A stretch of 64,000 nt of DNA from Streptomyces sp. NBC_00691 (GTDB taxonomy: Bacteria > Actinomycetota > Actinomycetes > Streptomycetales > Streptomycetaceae): the NCBI RefSeq assembly GCF_036226665.1, contig NZ_CP109007.1, positions 3,078,501-3,142,500 of the forward strand, read 5' to 3'. Positions within the stretch are counted from its first letter, which is position 1. The number at the start of each line of letters is the position of its first letter. The notes beneath the pieces were generated by a model. That model had not been told where the DNA came from and did no database searches. It worked only from the letters and a program-made list of their open reading frames with translations. The translations under genes were made by a program, and so were the position numbers. This document shows, piece by piece, positions 49,990-59,697 of this stretch.

Positions 49990-51288
49990 ATGAGTACCGA
50001 CAGCGCTGCGGCGCAGCCGAAGAAGTCCGTGTGGGGCGGGCTCTTCCAGGGGCTCCAGAAGATGGGCCGCAGCCTCCAGCTCCCCATCGCCGTCCTCCCG
50101 GCCGCGGGCATCATCAACCGGCTCGGGCAGCCGGACGTGTTCGGCGCGGACGGTCTCGGCTGGGACGACGTCGCCAAGGTGATGGCGGGCGCGGGTGGCG
50201 CCCTCCTCGACGGAAGCCTCGGTCTGCCGCTGCTGTTCTGCATCGGTGTCGCGATCGGCATGGCGAAGAAGTCGGACGGCTCGACGGCGCTCGCGGCCGT
50301 GGTGGGCTTCCTCGTCTACTACACGGTGCTGCGCCAGTTCCCGAAGGACTGCCCCTCGGGCACCAAGGACATCGGCGGCGGCTGCCTCGGCGTCGACGAC
50401 TCCTTCGCCGGCTACACGTACCAGAACCCGGGTGTCTTCGGCGGCATCGTGATGGGTCTGCTCACCGCGTATCTGTGGCAGCGCTACCACCGGACGAAGC
50501 TGGTCGACTGGCTGGGCTTCTTCAACGGCCGCCGCCTCGTCCCGATCATCATGACGTTCGTGGCGATCGCGTTCGCCGCGATCTGCCTGTGGATCTGGCC
50601 GCCGATCGGTGACGCCCTGGAGAGCTTCAGCGACTGGCTGGTCGGGCTCGACGAATGGGGTGCGGGCATCTTCGGTGTGGCGAACCGGGCGCTGCTCGTC
50701 ATCGGCCTGCACCAGTTCCTGAACGTGCCCATCTGGTTCCAGTTCGGTACGTACGAGAAGCCGGACGGCACGGTGGTCCACGGCGACATCCCCATGTTCC
50801 TGGCGGGCGACCCGAACGCCGGCCAGTTCCTGACGGGCTTCTTCCCGATCATGATGTTCGCGCTGCCCGCGGCAGCGCTGGCGATCACCCACTGTGCGAA
50901 GCCGCACCGACGCAAGGAGGTCGGCGGTCTGATGCTGTCGGTGGCGCTGACCTCGTTCGTCACCGGCATCACGGAGCCGCTGGAGTACTCGTTCCTCTTC
51001 ATCGCGCCACTGCTGTACGCGGTCCACGCGGTGCTGACGGGCGTGTCGATGGCGGTGACGTGGGCGCTCGGCGTGAAGGACGGGTTCAGCTTCTCCGCGG
51101 GCCTGATCGACTACGTGATCAACTGGAACCTGGCGACGAAGCCCTGGCTGATCATTCCGATCGGCCTCGGGTTCGCCGTCGTCTACTACGCGATCTTCCG
51201 GTTCGCGATCACCAGGTTCAACCTGCAGACGCCCGGCCGCGAGCCGGACGAGGTGGGGGACGAGATGGAGCGCGAGAACGTCAAGTGA
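49990..51288 (+). CDS. nagE1: PTS transporter subunit IIC, GlcNAc-type (first copy)
   Basis: A 432-residue sugar channel of the PTS EIIC Glc superfamily with about ten helices. Conserved features: LQKMGRSLQLPIAVLPAAGIINRLG, GSTALAAVVGFLVYY, NRALLVIGLHQFLNVPIWFQFG, and FVTGITEPLEYSFLFIAPLLY with the ITEP sugar-binding motif. It lacks fused IIA/IIB domains, so it needs the separate IIB gene. GGGAGG lies 7 bases before the ATG at 49990. A paralogue of the next gene. Confidence 0.9.
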   Translation: MSTDSAAAQPKKSVWGGLFQGLQKMGRSLQLPIAVLPAAGIINRLGQPDVFGADGLGWDDVAKVMAGAGGALLDGSLGLPLLFCIGVAIGMAKKSDGSTALAAVVGFLVYYTVLRQFPKDCPSGTKDIGGGCLGVDDSFAGYTYQNPGVFGGIVMGLLTAYLWQRYHRTKLVDWLGFFNGRRLVPIIMTFVAIAFAAICLWIWPPIGDALESFSDWLVGLDEWGAGIFGVANRALLVIGLHQFLNVPIWFQFGTYEKPDGTVVHGDIPMFLAGDPNAGQFLTGFFPIMMFALPAAALAITHCAKPHRRKEVGGLMLSVALTSFVTGITEPLEYSFLFIAPLLYAVHAVLTGVSMAVTWALGVKDGFSFSAGLIDYVINWNLATKPWLIIPIGLGFAVVYYAIFRFAITRFNLQTPGREPDEVGDEMERENVK

Positions 51289-51375
51289 GACGGCGCGACA
51301 ACGTCAGGTAGCGCCGCGCTCACGCGCCGGAGCCTGACCGTTTCGGGGCTTTCGCCCCTCCCGTAAGACCCGCGA

Positions 51376-51407
51376 AAGGCCCCTGGACCTGACGGTCCGG
51401 GGGCCTT
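51376..51407 (+). terminator. Terminator between the two IIC genes
   Basis: Fourteen-bp stem (AAGGCCCCTGGACC and partner, one G-T pair) with loop TGAC. Separates the two IIC transcripts. Confidence 0.8.
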
Positions 51408-51479
51408 ATGTCGTGCATTTCCAGCTATGGCTGAGCACACAAAATTCGCAGGTTCCTTATCTAAGTCTCACGTGCTACA

Positions 51480-51495
51480 ACTGGTCTACACCACT
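51480..51495. promoter_or_regulatory. DasR operator (dre) upstream of the second IIC gene
   Basis: ACTGGTCTACACCACT matches the dre consensus ACTGGTCTAGACCACT at 15 of 16 bases, 105 bases before the ATG. Confidence 0.9.
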
Positions 51496-51496
51496 C

Positions 51497-51526
51497 ATTG
51501 GTGTAGACCACGCGGTCCAGACCACC
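51497..51526. promoter_or_regulatory. Two further weaker dre-like sites
   Basis: ATTGGTGTAGACCACG (51497-51512) and CGCGGTCCAGACCACC (51511-51526) follow the strong dre directly, overlapping by two bases. Together they form a triple dre cluster. Confidence 0.65.
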
Positions 51527-51599
51527 GCGTTCCACGAGACGTCGCCGTCCCCCCTTTTCACTGTCCTCTGGCGGCGCCTTGCCTTACTGGAGGAAGTTG

Positions 51600-52865
51600 A
51601 TGAGTACGGCCACCGCCCAGGCCGCCGCTCCCGCGAAGAAGCGCGGATCCGGCCTGTTCCAGGGCCTGCAGAAGGTCGGTCGCAGCCTGCAGCTGCCGAT
51701 CGCCGTTCTGCCGGCCGCGGGTATCTTGCTCCGTCTCGGCCAGCCCGACGTCTTCGGCGCGGACGGTCTCGGCTGGGACAAGGTCGCCTCTGTCTTCGCC
51801 ACCGCCGGCGGCGCGGTCTTCGACAATCTGCCCCTGCTCTTCTGCATCGGCGTCGCCATCGGCTTCGCCAAGAAGGCGGACGGCTCCACCGCCCTGGCCG
51901 CGCTCGTCGGCTTCCTGGTCTACAGCAATGTGCTGAAGGCCTTCCCCGTCGCCGAGGCCGTCGTCAACACGACCGCCAACAAGGGCGTCGACGTCGCCGC
52001 GAAGTACAACAACCCGGGTGTCCTCGGCGGCATCCTGATGGGTCTCATCGCGGCCGTCCTGTGGCAGAAGTTCCACCGGACCAAGCTCGTCGACTGGCTC
52101 GGCTTCTTCAACGGCCGCCGTCTCGTCCCGATCATCATGGCCTTCGTCGGCACCCTCGTCGGTGTCGTGTTCGGTCTGGTCTGGGAGCCCATCGGTGAGG
52201 GCATCTCCAACTTCGGCGAGTGGATGACCGGCCTCGGCGCCGGTGGTGCCGGCCTCTTCGGTCTCATCAACCGCGCGCTGATCCCCGTCGGCATGCACCA
52301 GTTCGTGAACACCGTCTCCTGGTTCCAGATCGGTGACTTCACCAACGCCGCCGGCGAGGTCGTCCACGGTGACCTCAACCGCTTCTTCGCCGGTGACCCC
52401 AGCGCCGGAATCTTCATGTCGGGCTTCTTCCCGATCATGATGTTCGGCCTCCCGGCCGCCGCCATCGCCATCGCCCACGCCGCTCGCCCCGAGCGCCGCA
52501 AGGCCGTGATGGGCATGATGGTCTCCCTCGCGCTGACCTCCTTCGTCACCGGCATCACGGAGCCGATCGAGTTCACGTTCATGTTCATCGCGCCGGTCCT
52601 GTACGCGATCCACGCCGTCCTGACCGCCGTGTCCATGGCCGTCACCTGGGCCTTCGGTGTCCACGCGGGCTTCACCTTCTCGGCAGGCGGCATCGACTAC
52701 CTGCTGAACTGGAACCTCGCGACCAAGCCGTGGCTGATCATCCCGATCGGTCTCGTCTTCGCGGCGATCTACTACGTGGTCTTCCGCTTCGCGATCACCA
52801 AGTTCAACCTCCCGACGCCGGGCCGCGAGTCCGACGAGGAGATCGAGGACCTCACCAAGGCGTGA
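51600..52865 (+). CDS. nagE2: PTS transporter subunit IIC, GlcNAc-type (second copy)
   Basis: A 421-residue EIIC paralogue of the preceding gene, with the same landmarks: LQKVGRSLQLPIAVLPAAGILLRLG, GSTALAALVGFLVYSN, NRALIPVGMHQFVNTVSWFQIG and FVTGITEPIEFTFMFIAPVLY. GGAGGAAG precedes the ATG at 51600. In Streptomyces the gene in this position is the main GlcNAc permease. It carries the stronger operator cluster upstream and is followed by its own terminator. Confidence 0.9.
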   Translation: MSTATAQAAAPAKKRGSGLFQGLQKVGRSLQLPIAVLPAAGILLRLGQPDVFGADGLGWDKVASVFATAGGAVFDNLPLLFCIGVAIGFAKKADGSTALAALVGFLVYSNVLKAFPVAEAVVNTTANKGVDVAAKYNNPGVLGGILMGLIAAVLWQKFHRTKLVDWLGFFNGRRLVPIIMAFVGTLVGVVFGLVWEPIGEGISNFGEWMTGLGAGGAGLFGLINRALIPVGMHQFVNTVSWFQIGDFTNAAGEVVHGDLNRFFAGDPSAGIFMSGFFPIMMFGLPAAAIAIAHAARPERRKAVMGMMVSLALTSFVTGITEPIEFTFMFIAPVLYAIHAVLTAVSMAVTWAFGVHAGFTFSAGGIDYLLNWNLATKPWLIIPIGLVFAAIYYVVFRFAITKFNLPTPGRESDEEIEDLTKA

Positions 52866-52882
52866 GCCTCACCCCGCAGCAC

Positions 52883-52920
52883 GGAAGGGCCCCGGAACCG
52901 CACGGTTCCGGGGCCCTTCC
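52883..52920 (+). terminator. Terminator after the second IIC gene
   Basis: Perfect 17-bp stem (GGAAGGGCCCCGGAACC with its complement) and 4-base loop GCAC, 17 bases after the stop. It may also end the convergent MBL gene. Confidence 0.9.
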
Positions 52921-52962
52921 CGTGGTCGCCCGAGGCCCTTCCCGTCACCGGGAGGAGGGACC

Positions 52963-53715
52963 TCAGATCTCGTAGACCGCGCCAGGTCTCGCCAGCTCCG
53001 ACGGGCCCGTGTACACCTGGCGGGCGTCCGCCAGGTTCCGCTCGCCGTCCGTCCACGGCGGGATGTGGGTCAGGACGAGCCGGCCCACCGACGAGCGGGT
53101 CGCCTCGGCACCCGCCTCGCGGCCGTTGAGGTGGAGGGCCGGGATGTCCTCCTTGCCGTGGGTGAAGGAGGCCTCGCAGAGGAAGAGGTCGGAGCCCTCG
53201 GCGAGCTTGTGCAGCGACTCGCAGACCCCGGTGTCCCCGGAGTACGTCAGCGAGCGGCCGCCGTGCTCGACCCTGATGCCGTACGCCTCGACCGGATGGC
53301 ACACCTTCTCCGTACGGACGGAGAACGGGCCGATCTCGAAGGCCTCCGACTTCAGCGTGCGGAAGTCGAAGACCTCGCTCATCGAGGTGGGCGAGGGGGT
53401 GTCCGCGTACGCCGTGGTCAGGCGCTGCTCGGCGCCCTCCGGTGCGTAGACGGGGATCGCGTCGCAGCGACCGCCCTCGTGCCGGTAGTAGCGGGCGACG
53501 AAGTACCCGCACATGTCGATGCAGTGATCCGCGTGCAGATGGCTGAGGAAGATCGCGTCGAGGTCGTACAGACCGATGTGTCGCTGCAGCTCGCCCAGGG
53601 CGCCGTTGCCCATGTCGAGAAGCAGCCGGAAGCCGTCGGCCTCGACGAGGTAGCTCGAACAGGCCGAATCCGCGGACGGGAACGACCCGGAGCAGCCGAC
53701 GACGGTGAGCTTCAT
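52963..53715 (-). CDS. Metallo-beta-lactamase fold hydrolase
   Basis: A 250-residue MBL-fold enzyme of the RNase Z/phosphodiesterase-like group. Metal ligands: FLSHLHADHCIDMCGYF (HxHxDH), VCHPVEAYGIRV, LTYSGDTGVCESL (Asp) and LVLTHIPPW (His). The N-terminus MKLTVVGCSGSFPSADSACSSYLVEADGFRLLLDMGNG is typical. The ATG at 53715 is preceded by GGAGG. Substrate unknown; a conserved streptomycete gene next to the PTS and cysM. Confidence 0.88.
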   Translation of the reverse strand: MKLTVVGCSGSFPSADSACSSYLVEADGFRLLLDMGNGALGELQRHIGLYDLDAIFLSHLHADHCIDMCGYFVARYYRHEGGRCDAIPVYAPEGAEQRLTTAYADTPSPTSMSEVFDFRTLKSEAFEIGPFSVRTEKVCHPVEAYGIRVEHGGRSLTYSGDTGVCESLHKLAEGSDLFLCEASFTHGKEDIPALHLNGREAGAEATRSSVGRLVLTHIPPWTDGERNLADARQVYTGPSELARPGAVYEI

Positions 53716-53918
53716 GGAGCGTGAACCTCCGTGGACGGATACGGAAAGCGCGCTGAGGAAGGGGGAGGCTGTGCGGTCTGTCGAGCGTAAGGCGCGCCAG
53801 GGCCTGTCGCTCCTTTGCGGTGGCCCGTTGTGGGCGAACTCACGGGCTCTGTCACCGGTTCGGATGGATGGCGGGCCGCGTCGGCGCCGTGAGCCGCGCG
53901 CCGGTACCGTCTTGAGGT

Positions 53919-54416
53919 ATGGACACGTCATGGTGGCCCGCGCTGGTCGCGGTCGTGGTGATCGCTCTGGTGGTGGCGCTCGCCGACGGATGGCGGCGCT
54001 CGTCGCGCCGCCCCTCGGGACGGCCGTCGGGACGGCCGTCGGGACGGCCGTCGGGACGGACCCGGCCGCCCGGCCGGCCCACCGGGCCGCGGAAGGCTCC
54101 GTCGCGGTTGCCGCGGGCCGCGGAGATCTGGTGGGCGGACGTGCCCTTCGAGGACGGGCCCGGGTCGAAGGACCGGCCCTGTCTCGTGCTGTCGGTGCGC
54201 GGGGACCACGCCCTCGTCGCCAAGATCACCAGCAAGTACCACGACGAGCGGCCGGGAGTGATCTCGCTGCCGCCGGGTGCGGTGGGGGACGCGCAGGGGC
54301 GGCCGAGCTTCCTGGAGACGGACGAGCTGCGCGAGGTGCCGGTCGCGGACTTCCGCCGGAAAGCGGGAACGGCGGACCCGGTCCTGTGGGACCAGGTCCG
54401 CCATCTCGCGCGCTAG
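53919..54416 (+). CDS. Membrane-tethered PemK/MazF-family protein
   Basis: A 165-residue protein. A transmembrane helix (WWPALVAVVVIALVVALADGW) is followed by an Arg/Pro/Gly-rich stretch with a four-fold PSGR repeat. The MazF-like barrel begins near residue 66: RAAEIWWADVPFEDGPGSKDRPCLVLS, then KITSKYHDERPGVISLPPG. MazF toxins are cytoplasmic RNases without an anchor; the catalytic Arg/Thr pattern cannot be confirmed here. No antitoxin gene adjoins it, so a classical toxin role is doubtful. Confidence 0.78.
   Translation: MDTSWWPALVAVVVIALVVALADGWRRSSRRPSGRPSGRPSGRPSGRTRPPGRPTGPRKAPSRLPRAAEIWWADVPFEDGPGSKDRPCLVLSVRGDHALVAKITSKYHDERPGVISLPPGAVGDAQGRPSFLETDELREVPVADFRRKAGTADPVLWDQVRHLAR
54008..54056. 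repeat. 12-bp tandem repeat encoding PSGR
   Basis: Four nearly identical units of CCGTCGGGACGG type encode Pro-Ser-Gly-Arg in the MazF-like gene, adjacent to its transmembrane segment. The first unit differs by one codon. Confidence 0.85.
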
Positions 54417-54462
54417 GGCCTGTCGTCCTAGGGCCGGGGGAAGGGTTCGGGCCGTCGAGGCC

Positions 54463-55906
<1,444 letters not shown>

Positions 55907-55950
55907 GGGCTCATCGTATCGATTCCCGGTCCGGGTTCCGGAATGTGATC

Positions 55951-56736
55951 TCACATGGTGGATGATTCCTGCCCGCCTGCCGGACGGTGCACGAAGAGGA
56001 CCGTGGGGTTCCCCGTCCGCGGATGCGGGATGACCTCGGCATCCACTCCGTAGACGGCGTCGAGCAGGGCCGGGGTGAGGACTTCGGCGGGTTTTCCGCC
56101 AGTGACGAGCCTTCCGCGCTCCAGGACGTAGATCCGGTCGCAGTACGCCCCCGCGAGGTTGAGGTCGTGCAGCGCGAGCAGGTTGGTGGTGCCCAGGGTG
56201 CGGACGAGGGCGAGGACGTCGAGCTGGTGGCGGATGTCCAGGTGGTTGGTGGGTTCGTCGAGGACGAGCAGGGCCGGGTCCTGGACGAGGGCCCGGGCGA
56301 CCAGGGCGCGCTGGCGTTCGCCGCCGGAGAGGGTGGGGTACGGGCGGTCGGCGAGGTCCGCGAGGCCGACGCGGGCGAGGGCGTCCTCGGCGCGCTCGCG
56401 GTCGGCGCCGGTGTCGCCCTCCCAGAACCGTTTGTGCGGGGAGCGGCCGAGGGCGACGAGTTCGCCGACGGTGAGTTCGAACTCCAGGGTGCCGTCCTGG
56501 GGAACGGTGGCGACACGGCGGGCGCGGGCCTTGGGGCCCATGGCGTGGAGGTCGTCGCCGTCGAGGAGGGCGCGGCCCGCCGTGGGGGTGAGGGTGCCGT
56601 AGACGCAGCGCAGGAGGGTGGTCTTGCCGCTGCCGTTGGGGCCGATGAGGCCGACGGTCTCGCCCGGGCGGACGGTGAGGTCGACGGAGCGGAGCCGGCT
56701 CTCGTACGAGAGTCCGTGCAGGCTCAGTTCGGTCAC
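55951..56736 (-). CDS. ABC transporter ATP-binding protein, BtuD-like (cobalamin importer)
   Basis: A 261-residue importer ATPase of the FecE/BtuD group. Walker A is GPNGSGKTT, signature LSGGERQRALVARALVQDP, Walker B LLVLDEPTNHLD and switch His in ALHDLNLA. The GTG start overlaps the permease stop by four bases. Last gene of a three-gene operon under a cobalamin riboswitch, which is why I assign vitamin B12 rather than siderophore. Confidence 0.88.
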   Translation of the reverse strand: MTELSLHGLSYESRLRSVDLTVRPGETVGLIGPNGSGKTTLLRCVYGTLTPTAGRALLDGDDLHAMGPKARARRVATVPQDGTLEFELTVGELVALGRSPHKRFWEGDTGADRERAEDALARVGLADLADRPYPTLSGGERQRALVARALVQDPALLVLDEPTNHLDIRHQLDVLALVRTLGTTNLLALHDLNLAGAYCDRIYVLERGRLVTGGKPAEVLTPALLDAVYGVDAEVIPHPRTGNPTVLFVHRPAGGQESSTM

Positions 56737-57992
56737 AGCGGTGCTCCTTCCGGGCGGCGGCGCATCAGCCAGAGGAAGAACGGGCCGCCGGTGAGGGCGG
56801 TGAGGATGCCGACGGGGATGTCCTGGGGTGCGGCGACGGTCCGGGCGCCGAGGTCGGCGAGGACCAGGGCGAGCGCTCCGCCGAGCGCGGCGACCGGGAG
56901 GAGCCGGCGGTGCGGGGCGCCGACGGCGAGCCGGGCGGCGTGCGGGGCCATCAGGCCGACGAAGCCGACGGCTCCGCTGGCGGCGACCATGACGGCGGTA
57001 ACGAGGGAGGCGAGGACGAAGACGGCGGCGCGGAAGCGGGCGGTGTCCAGGCCGAGGACGGTGGCGCCCTCCTCGCCGACGAGGAGCAGGTCGAGCGGGC
57101 GGGCGAGGGTGAGCAGGGCGCCGACGCCGACGGCGAGGACGGCGGCGGGCAGGGCCAGGGTGTCCCAGCGGGCGCTGCCGAGGCCGCCGAGGGACCAGTA
57201 CATGGCCTCCTGGAACTGCTCGGGGCGTCCGGCGACGACCAGGAGCAGGGTGGCGAGGGCGGACAGGATGTAGGAGACGGCGACTCCGGCGAGGACGAGC
57301 CGGGTGCTGGTCAGGGTGCCGCCGCGGCGCGCGAGCCCGTAGACCAGGACGAGGGAGAGCAGGGCGCCCGCGAAGGCGCCCGCGGGCAGGGCGAGCGTGG
57401 TGGTCACGCCGCCGACGAGGCCCACTCCCCCGCCGGCGACCAGGACGAGGACGGCTCCGGCGGAGGCGCCGGAGGAGATCCCGAGGAGGAACGGGTCGGC
57501 GAGCCGGTTGCGGACGAGGGCCTGGAGGACGGCGCCGACGACGGCGAGTCCGGCGCCGACGACCGCGCCGAGCAGGACCCTGGGCAGTCGTACGTCGAGG
57601 ACGATCGTGCGGTACGGGGAGGGGCCGGCGGCGCGCCCGGTGAGGACGTCGATGACCTGGCCGGGCGGGATGCGGACGGAGCCGAGGGCGAGCGAGGCGG
57701 TCGCGGCGGCGGCCAGGGCGAGGAGGAGTCCGGCGACGACGAGCGCGTACCGCGGGGTCCCGCCGCCGGCCGCCGTCTTCCCGGGCGGCCCCGGGCGGCC
57801 GGTCCGGGCCGGCCGGGGGGCGGGGGCCAGCCGCGCGCCCGGTCGGGCCGGTTCGGTCGGGGGTTCGGACGCGGTGGCGGTCCCGCCCGGCCCGCGCCCG
57901 GCGGTCCCGCCGGGCGGCTGCGGGCGGGACGGGGGGCGCGGCGGGGCGGGCGGGTCCTCCGGGGTGCCCGCGACGCGGGCCTCCGTGCTCAT
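56733..57992 (-). CDS. FecCD-family ABC permease, BtuC-like (cobalamin importer)
   Basis: A 419-residue permease with about ten helices and the family landmarks RLPRVLLGAVVGAGLAVVGAVLQALVRNRLADPFLLGISSGASAGA and GAVGFVGLMAPHAARL. Its first ~80 residues are a Pro/Gly/Arg-rich extension not typical of the family, so the true start may be internal. The ATG at 57992 overlaps the preceding stop as ATGA. Confidence 0.88.
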   Translation of the reverse strand: MSTEARVAGTPEDPPAPPRPPSRPQPPGGTAGRGPGGTATASEPPTEPARPGARLAPAPRPARTGRPGPPGKTAAGGGTPRYALVVAGLLLALAAAATASLALGSVRIPPGQVIDVLTGRAAGPSPYRTIVLDVRLPRVLLGAVVGAGLAVVGAVLQALVRNRLADPFLLGISSGASAGAVLVLVAGGGVGLVGGVTTTLALPAGAFAGALLSLVLVYGLARRGGTLTSTRLVLAGVAVSYILSALATLLLVVAGRPEQFQEAMYWSLGGLGSARWDTLALPAAVLAVGVGALLTLARPLDLLLVGEEGATVLGLDTARFRAAVFVLASLVTAVMVAASGAVGFVGLMAPHAARLAVGAPHRRLLPVAALGGALALVLADLGARTVAAPQDIPVGILTALTGGPFFLWLMRRRPEGAPL

Positions 57993-58978
57993 CGGGCCGG
58001 GTGGAGCTGGGCCGCCAGCTTGTCGACGGCCCCGGGAACGCGGACGCCGAGGACGGTGTCGGAGAGCGGCATCACGGCGAACCGGCGGTTCTTGATCGCG
58101 GGGACGTCCTTGAGGGCCGGGTCGTCGAGGAGCCGCTTCTTCTTCTGTTCGACGGTGGTGGAGCCGTAGTCGTAGATGACGACGACCTCGGGCTTGCGGG
58201 CGACGACCTGTTCCCAGGTGGCGTCGCCGAAGGCCTTGTCGAGGTCGGCGAAGACGTTGCGGCCGCCGGCGCGGGTGATCAGCTCGTTGCCGATGCCCTT
58301 GCCGCCGGCGGTGAACGCGGTCTTGTCGCCGCTGTCGTAGACGAAGACGGAGACGGGTGCGGTGCCCTTGAGGCGCTTCCCGGTGGCGGCGACGGTGGCC
58401 TTCGCCTCCCGGACCCATGTGTCGGCCCGGTCGGCGACGCCGAACGTCCGCCCGATCTCGCCGACTTCGCGGTAGAGGTCGTCGACGGAGGGCGAACCGG
58501 ACGGGCAGTACTCGGTGTTGAGCCGGGTGTCGATGCCGGAGCGCTTCAGGTCGTCGCGGCTCCGGCCGTCCTTGCTCGCGAAGGCGGAGGAGTAACCGCC
58601 GTACACGAAGTCGGGGTTCGCGGCGAGCAGGGCCTCCTTGGAGGGGTACTCCTTCGCGAGGACGGGGACGGAGTCGTAGGCCTTCTTGTAGGCGGGGAGG
58701 ATCGCGTCGTCGAGGTAGGCCGTGCCGACGAGGGACTTCTCCAGGCCGAGGGCGAGCATGACCTCGGTGACGTGCTGGTTCATGGTGACCGCGCGCTTCG
58801 GCGGAGCCTCGAAGGTCGTCTTCACACCGCAGTTGGAGACGGTGTACGGGAATCCCGGGGCGGCCTTGGCGGCGGGGCCGTCCGGCGCGGAGGCCGAGCA
58901 GGCGGCGAGCAGCGGAAGCAGGGCGGCGGCGGACAGCAGGGGCGTCAGGGGCAGCCGGGTGCGACGGGGCCAGGACAT
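57989..58978 (-). CDS. Substrate-binding lipoprotein, BtuF-like (cobalamin importer)
   Basis: A 329-residue periplasmic-binding-protein-type lipoprotein: signal with lipobox LLAAC, then the type III fold with NQHVTEVMLALGLEKSLVGTAYL, LLAANPDFVYGGYSSAF, VFVYDSGDKTAF and WEQVVARKPEVVVIYDYGS. The ATG at 58978 follows GGAGGAGG. The long leader contains a cobalamin riboswitch, so the ligand is most likely B12 or a corrinoid; sequence alone would suggest a siderophore. Confidence 0.9.
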   Translation of the reverse strand: MSWPRRTRLPLTPLLSAAALLPLLAACSASAPDGPAAKAAPGFPYTVSNCGVKTTFEAPPKRAVTMNQHVTEVMLALGLEKSLVGTAYLDDAILPAYKKAYDSVPVLAKEYPSKEALLAANPDFVYGGYSSAFASKDGRSRDDLKRSGIDTRLNTEYCPSGSPSVDDLYREVGEIGRTFGVADRADTWVREAKATVAATGKRLKGTAPVSVFVYDSGDKTAFTAGGKGIGNELITRAGGRNVFADLDKAFGDATWEQVVARKPEVVVIYDYGSTTVEQKKKRLLDDPALKDVPAIKNRRFAVMPLSDTVLGVRVPGAVDKLAAQLHPAR

Positions 58979-59030
58979 GACGGAACGTGCCTCCTCCGGG
59001 GATTTCCACGTCCCCGATCGGTGGTGAGAA

Positions 59031-59127
59031 GGCGGCAGGTCAGTTCCTGGCTTCCGCCTCCCGGAGGAGACGGTCACAGTGGCGGGACCGTGCCGGATTC
59101 GCACCGGCTTCCTGGGTCCTGCCGCCC
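59031..59127 (-). ncRNA. Cobalamin (B12) riboswitch
   Basis: Read on the minus strand: GGCGGCAGG closes with CCTGCCGCC (P1), then GGTGCGAATCCGG and CACGGTCCCGCCACTGTGA, and the B12 box as GCCAGGAACTGACCTGCC at 59034-59051. These conserved blocks identify the AdoCbl riboswitch class. A hairpin (CGGGGA with TCCCCG, 58997-59016) directly before the ribosome-binding site may be the expression platform. It controls the BtuFCD-like operon. Confidence 0.93.
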
Positions 59128-59146
59128 GTAGGTCCCGGCCAGTGTC

Positions 59147-59575
59147 TCAGGCGTCGTACTCCTCGACGACCTTGACCTCTTCCTCCGTCACGACGCCCTC
59201 GACGATGGTGAAGGAGCGGAACTGGAAGGGGCCGGCGCCGTCGCTGTCGGCGGTGGAGACGAGGACGTAGTGGGCCTGGGGCTCGTTGGCGTACGAGATG
59301 TCCGTGCGGGACGGGTAGGCCTCGGTCGCGGTGTGCGAGTGGTAGACGATGACGGGCTCCTCGTCCCGGTCGTCCATCTCGCGGTAGAGCTTGAGCAGGT
59401 CCGCGGAGTCGAACTCGTAGAAGGTGGGCGAGCGGGCGGCGTTGAGCATCGGGATGAACCGCTCGGGGCGGCCGGTGCCGACCGGGCCCGCGACCACGCC
59501 GCAGGCCTCGTCGGGGTGGTCCGCGCGGGAGTGTTCCACGATCTGGTCGTACAGAGCCCGGGTGATGGTCAGCAT
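59147..59575 (-). CDS. JAMM-type metalloprotease Mec (CysO-cysteine peptidase)
   Basis: A 142-residue M67-family zinc peptidase. The JAMM motif is VIVYHSHTATEAYPSRTD (HxH then SxxD), with an upstream Glu in DEACGVV. In Mycobacterium the orthologue sits next to CysO and CysM and releases cysteine from the carrier; here it is separated from them by the B12 operon. It is also the candidate to trim the Met-Val tail from CysO. Confidence 0.92.
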   Translation of the reverse strand: MLTITRALYDQIVEHSRADHPDEACGVVAGPVGTGRPERFIPMLNAARSPTFYEFDSADLLKLYREMDDRDEEPVIVYHSHTATEAYPSRTDISYANEPQAHYVLVSTADSDGAGPFQFRSFTIVEGVVTEEEVKVVEEYDA

Positions 59576-59697
59576 GCCGACAGGATAAGCCGACGGGCCG
59601 CTCCGTACCGGGGAGTGGTACGGAACGGCCCGTATGCCGAGACGATCGAGGTCAGAGCCGTTTGGGGACGACCCGGGCCGACCGCCCGCGGGGTCCG

